From positions 1 through 7,801 of the forward strand of contig JAFUNW010000196.1 of the NCBI GenBank assembly GCA_017472905.1: a stretch of DNA of 7,801 nt, written 5' to 3'. Numbering within the stretch: the first letter of the stretch is position 1; every line of letters starts with the position of its first letter. Under the pieces are notes generated by a model. That model did not search any database and was not told the origin of the DNA. It saw only the letters and a list, made by a program, of their open reading frames with translations. The position numbers and the translations under genes are program-made. This DNA is from Bacteroidaceae bacterium (GTDB lineage: Bacteria > Bacteroidota > Bacteroidia > Bacteroidales > Bacteroidaceae). Positions 1-4,490 of the stretch are shown in pieces.

Positions 1-797
1 TCGTAACCTACATTGCACAAGCCGTTGCCAACCGCGCAGCACAAGGAAACAACTACGGAACCGTACTCATCCCCGAAGGACTCGTGGAATTCATCCCCGC
101 AATGAAGAAACTCATTGCCGAGCTCAACGACCTGTTGGCTGTCAACAAGGAATTTGCCATGATCAAGAAGAGCGCACAACGCGAATGGATTATCTCGAAA
201 CTTTCAGAAGAGAACGCAGCCATTTACGCTTCGCTTCCCGAAGGAGTAGCCCGTCAACTCTGTCTCGACCGCGACCCGCACGGAAACGTACAAGTGTCGC
301 TCATCGAAACAGAAAAGCTTCTCTCGGAAATGGTAGGAAAGAAATTGGCACAATGGAAAGAAGAAGGCAAATTCTGCGGCAAATTCTCTGCCCAACACCA
401 CTTCTTCGGATACGAAGGACGTTGCGCAGCCCCTTCAAACTACGATGCGGACTACTGCTACGCTCTCGGATACACCGCTTCGATGCTCATCGCGAACGGA
501 AAGACCGGATACATGTCAAGCGTACGCAACACGACTGCACCCGCAGAAGAGTGGATTGCAGGCGGAGTGCCCATCACCATGATGATGAACATGGAGCGCC
601 GTCACGGAGAGATGAAACCCGTTATCCAAAAAGCCCTCGTGAAACTCGATGGAGCACCATTCAAGGCTTTTGCCGCACAGCGCGACCAATGGGCTATCGA
701 AACTGCATACGTTTACCCCGGCCCCATCCAATATTTCGGACCTACGGAAGTATGCGACCAACCGACCAAAACATTGGCTCTCGAACAAGCTAAATAA
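1..797 (+). CDS. pfp: Pyrophosphate--fructose-6-phosphate 1-phosphotransferase (PPi-PFK), C-terminal part
   Basis: This is the 3' part of a gene that starts before the window; the reading frame is open from base 3 to the TAA at 795-797, giving 264 visible residues. The enzyme phosphorylates fructose 6-phosphate with pyrophosphate instead of ATP, reversibly, in cytoplasmic glycolysis and gluconeogenesis. Recognition rests on the run NYGTVLIPEGLVEFIP near the visible start, the FFGYEGRC segment (the GYEGR substrate-binding motif of the long PPi-PFK clade), and the MERRHGEMKPVI region. Proteins of this clade are about 550 residues long, so roughly half is seen. The GTG at 84 lies inside the conserved body and is not the start. 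No frameshift is visible. The gene is followed by a long inverted repeat (829-935) that may end its transcript. The family call is firm; the gene symbol is by analogy. Confidence 0.93.
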   Translation, partial: VTYIAQAVANRAAQGNNYGTVLIPEGLVEFIPAMKKLIAELNDLLAVNKEFAMIKKSAQREWIISKLSEENAAIYASLPEGVARQLCLDRDPHGNVQVSLIETEKLLSEMVGKKLAQWKEEGKFCGKFSAQHHFFGYEGRCAAPSNYDADYCYALGYTASMLIANGKTGYMSSVRNTTAPAEEWIAGGVPITMMMNMERRHGEMKPVIQKALVKLDGAPFKAFAAQRDQWAIETAYVYPGPIQYFGPTEVCDQPTKTLALEQAK

Positions 798-828
798 GCC
801 AACCCGCCAATGAAAAAATAACATCGGG

Positions 829-935
829 AAAAGAGGTAAAGCAAAGAATCTGCTGTTTGTTGAAACCAATTCGGAATAATTTATTCATAGCCCATCTGCG
901 AATGGGAAACAGAGATTCCTTTCTTTACCTCTTTT
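829..935. repeat. Long imperfect inverted repeat between pfp and the GH25 gene
   Basis: The arms 829-858 and 907-935 are complementary over about 27 base pairs, with two mismatches (842/922 and 845/919) and one bulged base (852). The outer 13 pairs are uninterrupted (829-841 with 923-935). The 48-base loop holds a second small hairpin, CCCAT (891-895) with ATGGG (902-906). A run of six T (932-937) begins within the 3' arm, so on the + strand this could act as an intrinsic terminator for pfp. The arm is far longer than a normal terminator stem and is AT-rich, so a small MITE-like element or an mRNA-stabilising fold is also possible. I see no clear target-site duplication. The structure is certain; the function is inferred. 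Confidence 0.75.
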
Positions 936-967
936 TTACTACTTTACCCCAATAATCTACTGCACAC

Positions 968-1870
968 ATGGCAGAAACCACCACCAAGAGAAAAGCAACA
1001 ACCACAAAAGCCGCAGCCGGAAACAAAAAGAAACCGGCTAAACGCACGCCCCGAAAAAGAAAGGCAAAAAAGAAAAGCCTTTCAGAACGTTTCGGCTCTT
1101 GGATAGCACAGCGACTCTACCATAAAGGAGAAACCCGCGCGTGGGTCATCTGGTCGCTCACCGCACTTATCGGATGTTTCTACCTGTCGGCTGTCTACCA
1201 CTTCTTTCTACGCCCATATGCCGAAGGAAAAAAAGAGGTAGAAATACACTTCCTCAGTCCACACGTACACGGACTGGACATTTCGCACTACCAAGGAACC
1301 ATCGACTGGCCTCGACTAAGCCTCGCAGCCTACAAAGAACAACCCGTCAACTTCGTATTCATGAAAGCAACCGAAGGAATCGACTTCGTTGACCACACCT
1401 TTCAACACAACTTCGCTTCCGCTCGCGAATGCGGAATGGTACGAGGAGCATACCACTTCTTCCGCCCCGATGTATCGGCTGAAAAGCAAGCCGAACTCTT
1501 CATCACCCACGTAAAACTGAGCCCCGGAGACCTTCCACCCGTACTCGACATCGAAGTCCTCGGCCGAAAAGGAAACAAGGCCCTTCAGAATGCGGCACGC
1601 ACCTGGCTGCTGCGTGTGGAGCAACACTACGGCGTAAAGCCTATCATCTACGCATCCTATAAATTCAAACTTCGTCACCTCAACGACCCATTCTTCGATG
1701 CATATCCTTTCTGGATAGCCCACTACCACGTGAGCCAACTCGAATATACCGGTCCTTGGAAATTCTGGCAACATACCGATTCCGGAGAACTTGACGGCAT
1801 CAAGGGCGATGTCGACCTCAACATCTTCAACGGAAGCTTGGAGGAACTGATGAAAATGACCATCAAATAA
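968..1870 (+). CDS. Membrane-anchored GH25 muramidase (lysozyme) with basic N-terminal tail
   Basis: This 300-residue protein carries a glycoside hydrolase family 25 domain, which in known members cleaves the MurNAc-GlcNAc beta-1,4 bond of peptidoglycan. The domain runs from about residue 100 to 290: HGLDISHYQG (D104 in the conserved start), FMKATEG (131-137), GAYHFFRP (160-167), the catalytic-type DxE pair D194/E196 in PPVLDIEVLG, FWIAHYH (248-254), FWQHT (266-270) and DVDLNIF (281-287). Before it lies a strongly basic tail (16 Lys/Arg in residues 1-36) and one hydrophobic segment at about 58-81. By the positive-inside rule the tail should be cytoplasmic and the GH25 domain periplasmic; no cleavage site is evident. 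The ATG at 968 is the only plausible start, since the next Met is residue 132, inside the domain. No Shine-Dalgarno sequence precedes it, which is usual in Bacteroidetes. A role in wall remodelling is inferred. Confidence 0.92.
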   Translation: MAETTTKRKATTTKAAAGNKKKPAKRTPRKRKAKKKSLSERFGSWIAQRLYHKGETRAWVIWSLTALIGCFYLSAVYHFFLRPYAEGKKEVEIHFLSPHVHGLDISHYQGTIDWPRLSLAAYKEQPVNFVFMKATEGIDFVDHTFQHNFASARECGMVRGAYHFFRPDVSAEKQAELFITHVKLSPGDLPPVLDIEVLGRKGNKALQNAARTWLLRVEQHYGVKPIIYASYKFKLRHLNDPFFDAYPFWIAHYHVSQLEYTGPWKFWQHTDSGELDGIKGDVDLNIFNGSLEELMKMTIK

Positions 1871-1960
1871 GTCCCTCCCCATCCTCCCCAAAACATTTCG
1901 AACAGGCTCTGACAACTTACGGAGCAAAGCAAAAATTTTTCTGCGGCTTGCACCCGAAAA

Positions 1961-2070
1961 TCTGCTGCACGGCGGAGGAAAATCTGCTGCACGGCGGAGA
2001 GAAATCTGCTGCACGGCGGACGAACTTCTGCTGCACGGCAAACCGGACTCTGCTGCACGGCAGATTTTTA
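1961..2070. repeat. Five-unit tandem repeat, exact 22-base period, core TCTGCTGCACGGC
   Basis: The 13-base core TCTGCTGCACGGC occurs identically five times, starting at 1961, 1983, 2005, 2027 and 2049, always 22 bases apart. The nine bases between cores vary; the first three begin GGA and are purine-rich. A degenerate partial copy (TTCTGCGGCTTGCAC) sits just upstream at 1939-1953. The period is not a multiple of three, and the region lies in the non-coding gap after the GH25 stop, so it is not a coding repeat. The repeat and spacer are too short for a CRISPR array. A period of two helical turns (about 21-22 bases) would place all cores on one face of the DNA, as in arrays of protein-binding sites; alternatively it is a slippage-generated 3' UTR repeat. 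The bases on either side (1871-1938 and 2071-2164) show nothing else that I recognise. Confidence 0.9.
2049..2069 (+). terminator. Putative intrinsic terminator formed by the last repeat unit
   Basis: The fifth 22-base unit can fold as TCTGC (2049-2053), a six-base loop, then GCAGA (2060-2064), followed at once by five T (2065-2069). This is the expected form of an intrinsic terminator on the + strand and would end the GH25 transcript after reading the repeat array. The stem has only five pairs, so strength is uncertain. The other four units lack both the GCAGA arm and the T run. Confidence 0.5.
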
Positions 2071-2164
2071 TCTAAGAAAGAAGAATTGAAAAACATGTGG
2101 GTGTGTCATAAATGACTTCTTATAAATGCTTCGACTACGCTCTGCAAGACAAGAGAACGGGACG

Positions 2165-2197
2165 AAAAAAAGGAGCCACACCCATTGACGTGACTCC
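2165..2197 (-). terminator. Intrinsic terminator of the tRNA-Pro gene
   Basis: On the - strand, GGAGTCAC (2197-2190) pairs with GTGGCTCC (2179-2172): eight pairs including one G-U, with a ten-base loop. Seven T follow (the A run 2171-2165 on the + strand). It lies 15 bases past the tRNA 3' end, where a terminator is expected. Confidence 0.88.
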
Positions 2198-2211
2198 TCT
2201 CTCTCTTACTG

Positions 2212-2286
2212 TCGGGGTAGCGGGATTCGAACCCACGACCCCCTGCTCCCAAAGCAGGTGCGCTACCCGGACTGCGCTACACCCCG
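2212..2286 (-). tRNA. tRNA-Pro (anticodon UGG)
   Basis: The - strand folds as a complete 75-base cloverleaf. The acceptor arm CGGGGTG pairs with TACCCCG (one G-U at the inner end), followed by discriminator A at 2212. The D arm has GCGC/GCGC. The anticodon arm is CCTGC/GCAGG with loop TTTGGGA, giving anticodon TGG (2251-2249), which reads proline codons. The T arm is GTGGG/CCCGC with loop TTCGAAT. The 3' CCA is not encoded: the genomic bases after the discriminator are CAG. The tRNA has its own promoter (2314-2344) and terminator (2165-2197), so it is a single-gene transcription unit, divergent from aspS. Confidence 0.97.
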
Positions 2287-2313
2287 AAAGTGCTTTCTAG
2301 CTGAAAAGCGGTG

Positions 2314-2344
2314 CAAAGGTACTGCTTTTTTTCAGTTCTGCAAA
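2314..2344 (-). promoter_or_regulatory. Bacteroidetes-type promoter for tRNA-Pro
   Basis: Read on the - strand, TTTG (2344-2341) is followed by 19 bases and then TACCTTTG (2321-2314), an exact match to the Bacteroidetes primary sigma consensus TTTG, 19-21 bases, TAnnTTTG. The predicted start of transcription is about 20 bases before the mature tRNA 5' end at 2286, leaving a short leader for RNase P to remove. Confidence 0.88.
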
Positions 2345-2371
2345 TTTTTAAGCGGAAAATCATCCTCTTTA

Positions 2372-2402
2372 TTTGTCGAATGGAAAACATTGCGTACTTT
2401 TG
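2372..2402 (+). promoter_or_regulatory. Bacteroidetes-type promoter for aspS
   Basis: TTTG (2372-2375), 19 bases, then TACTTTTG (2395-2402) is an exact match to the Bacteroidetes promoter consensus. Transcription should begin near 2407-2410, giving a leader of about 140 bases before the aspS ATG at 2552. Its upstream element lies only 27 bases from that of the divergent tRNA-Pro promoter, so the two share one compact control region. Confidence 0.87.
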
Positions 2403-2431
2403 CAACATAACAAAGGTTGTTTCGAAAAGCC

Positions 2432-2460
2432 CCCTACACCTTATTATAATATAAGGAGGG
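2432..2460 (+). promoter_or_regulatory. Hairpin in the aspS leader
   Basis: CCTTAT (2439-2444) pairs with ATAAGG (2451-2456) around a TATAAT loop. The stem can extend by CCCT (2432-2435) with AGGG (2457-2460) across a three-base bulge. It sits about 25 bases after the predicted transcript start and about 90 bases before the start codon, with no T run after it, so it is not a terminator. It could stabilise the mRNA or serve as a control element; no known riboswitch or T-box pattern is recognised. Confidence 0.45.
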
Positions 2461-2551
2461 AAAATCGCGAACAACAACATCCGAAGCAAACGGACGACAG
2501 ACTCCGGAGCTAGGTACTTTTTCAAGAAAACAAAAACAAAAAAAGAAAAAT

Positions 2552-4309
2552 ATGTTCAGAACAAACACATGCGGAGAGCTGAGACTCTCGAATGCCGGTC
2601 AAACAGTGACATTGGCCGGATGGGTGCAACGCGCACGCAAGATGGGAGGTATGACTTTCGTTGACCTGCGCGACCGCTACGGCATCACCCAACTCGTATT
2701 CAACGAAGAAAACAATGCCGAGCTGTGCGAACAGGCCAACAAGCTGGGACGCGAATACGTCATCCAAGTCACCGGACAGGTGAGCGAACGCTCCAACAAA
2801 AACATGAACATCCCTACGGGAGAGGTGGAAATCATTGTCAACGAACTGACCGTACTGAACAGTTCCGTCACTCCCCCGTTCACCATCGAAGACAACTCTG
2901 ACGGAGGCGATGACATCCGCATGAAATACCGCTACCTCGACTTGCGCCGTCCTTGCGTGCGCGAAAATCTGGAACTGCGCCACCGCATGACAATGGAGGT
3001 ACGCCGCTACCTCGACAGCCAAGGATTCCTCGAAATCGAAACCCCCATGCTCGTAGGTTCTACCCCCGAAGGAGCACGCGACTTCGTGGTTCCCAGCCGC
3101 ATGAACCCCGGACAATTCTATGCCCTGCCCCAATCGCCTCAAACACTGAAGCAATTGCTCATGGTTTCGGGTATGGACCGCTATTTCCAGATAGTGAAAT
3201 GTTTCCGTGACGAAGACCTGCGCGCCGACCGTCAGCCGGAGTTTACACAAATCGACTGCGAAATGAGCTTCGTAGAGCAGGAAGACGTCATCTCCACTTT
3301 CGAAGGAATGGCCAAACACCTCTTCAAGGAGCTTCGCGGAGTGGAACTGACCGAACCGTTCCTACGCATGCCTTGGGCTGACGCCATGAAATATTACGGA
3401 AGCGACAAGCCCGACCTCCGTTTCGGCATGAAGTTCGTTGAACTGATGGACATCCTAAAGGGTCACGGCTTCGGAGTCTTCGACAACGCCGCCTACATCG
3501 GAGGTATCTGTGCCGAAGGAGCCGCCACCTACACCCGCAAGCAACTCGACCAGTTGACCGACTTCGTGAAACGTCCGCAAATCGGTGCCAAAGGCATGGT
3601 TTATGCCCGCGTAGAAGCCGATGGCAACGTGAAGTCGAGCGTAGATAAATTCTATACCCAAGAAGTTCTTCAACAGATGAAGGAAGCTTTCGGAGCCAAG
3701 CCCGGCGACCTCATCCTCATCCTCAGCGGAGACGACATCATGAAGACGCGCAAACAATTGTGCGAACTTCGTTTGGAGATGGGCCGTCAGCTCGGACTGC
3801 GCGACAAGAACAAATTTGTCTGCCTCTGGGTCGTTGACTTCCCCATGTTCGAATGGAGCGAAGAAGAGGGCCGCCTCATGGCCATGCACCACCCCTTCAC
3901 TCACCCGAAAGAGGAGGACATTCCCCTATTGGACACCGACCCGGCAGCTGTTCGCGCCGATGCCTACGACATGGTAGTCAACGGAGTGGAAGTCGGCGGA
4001 GGTTCCATCCGTATCCACGACTCTCAGTTGCAAGCCAAGATGTTCGAAATCCTCGGATTCACCCCCGAAAAGGCACAAGAGCAGTTCGGATTCCTCATGA
4101 ACGCCTTCAAGTACGGTGCTCCCCCTCATGGCGGACTCGCTTACGGACTCGACCGCTGGGTTTCGCTCTTCGCCGGACTCGACAGCATACGCGACTGCAT
4201 CGCCTTCCCGAAGAACAACAGCGGACGCGATGTCATGCTCGATGCTCCCGCACCGCTGGAACAAAAGCAGCTTGACGAGCTGAACCTCGCCATCGACCTC
4301 AAAGAGTAA
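2552..4309 (+). CDS. aspS: Aspartyl-tRNA synthetase
   Basis: This 585-residue cytoplasmic class II synthetase charges tRNA-Asp with aspartate using ATP. The length and domain order match the bacterial type: an N-terminal OB-fold that binds the anticodon (about 1-105, GWVQRARKMGGMTFVDLRDRYG), the catalytic core with motif 1 near GFLEIETPML (158-167), motif 2 FRDEDLRADRQPEFTQID (218-235), the bacterial insertion (GAD) domain at about 290-420, HHPFTHPKEED (446-456), and motif 3 GLAYGLDRWVSLF (528-540). GSDKPDLR (283-290) is another family signature. The ATG at 2552 matches the usual N-terminus and follows an A-rich stretch instead of a Shine-Dalgarno site. Residue 31 is Met where enzymes that also charge tRNA-Asn commonly have His and the E. 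coli enzyme has Leu, which weakly suggests a tRNA-Asp-specific enzyme. It appears monocistronic, with its own promoter and terminator. Confidence 0.98.
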   Translation: MFRTNTCGELRLSNAGQTVTLAGWVQRARKMGGMTFVDLRDRYGITQLVFNEENNAELCEQANKLGREYVIQVTGQVSERSNKNMNIPTGEVEIIVNELTVLNSSVTPPFTIEDNSDGGDDIRMKYRYLDLRRPCVRENLELRHRMTMEVRRYLDSQGFLEIETPMLVGSTPEGARDFVVPSRMNPGQFYALPQSPQTLKQLLMVSGMDRYFQIVKCFRDEDLRADRQPEFTQIDCEMSFVEQEDVISTFEGMAKHLFKELRGVELTEPFLRMPWADAMKYYGSDKPDLRFGMKFVELMDILKGHGFGVFDNAAYIGGICAEGAATYTRKQLDQLTDFVKRPQIGAKGMVYARVEADGNVKSSVDKFYTQEVLQQMKEAFGAKPGDLILILSGDDIMKTRKQLCELRLEMGRQLGLRDKNKFVCLWVVDFPMFEWSEEEGRLMAMHHPFTHPKEEDIPLLDTDPAAVRADAYDMVVNGVEVGGGSIRIHDSQLQAKMFEILGFTPEKAQEQFGFLMNAFKYGAPPHGGLAYGLDRWVSLFAGLDSIRDCIAFPKNNSGRDVMLDAPAPLEQKQLDELNLAIDLKE

Positions 4310-4336
4310 TCCTGCTCATTGAAAAATACAACCTAC

Positions 4337-4406
4337 CGCACAGACTGCATGGAAAGAGACCTGAATCTACAAAACAAGGAGCTTCCGATGCAGTCTGTGC
4401 GCTTTT
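4337..4406 (+). terminator. Long-stem intrinsic terminator of aspS
   Basis: CGCACAGACTGCAT (4337-4350) and ATGCAGTCTGTGCG (4388-4401) form a perfect 14-pair stem. It is extended inward by GGAA (4351-4354) with TTCC (4383-4386) past one bulged G. The stem is followed by CTTTTATTT. It lies 28 bases after the aspS stop, so termination is the natural reading. The loop between the perfect arms (37 bases) is unusually long for a terminator. Confidence 0.8.
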
Positions 4407-4490
4407 ATTTATACAAACAAGCATACATAAAAACCAAAAACTCTATTCAAACCATCAAATATCCTTTAAAACCATAAAATACATACCAAC

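Noticed and set aside
84..86. GTG as the start of the first gene.
   Set aside because: The frame is open back to base 3 and the residues before the GTG belong to the conserved PPi-phosphofructokinase body.
856..884. Possible promoter for the GH25 gene (TTTG 856-859 with TAATTTAT 877-884).
   Set aside because: The spacing is 17 bases and the second element matches the consensus poorly. Both lie within the long inverted repeat.
1316..2041. A 241-codon open frame on the - strand running through the tandem repeat and the GH25 gene (with a second of 111 codons at 1723-2058).
   Set aside because: Both overlap the GH25 domain antisense, and their N-terminal parts are just the 22-base repeat read in shifting frames; neither resembles a known family.
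1961..2070. CRISPR array.
   Set aside because: The repeat core is 13 bases and the spacers 9 bases, far below CRISPR sizes; no cas genes are nearby.
2112..2300. A 62-codon open frame on the + strand.
   Set aside because: It covers the tRNA terminator and the whole tRNA-Pro gene on the opposite strand, so it is a chance frame.
2380..2454. A short upstream open frame before aspS starting at ATG 2380, considered as a leader peptide.
   Set aside because: Its ATG lies inside the promoter, before the predicted transcript start near 2408, so it would not be transcribed from it.
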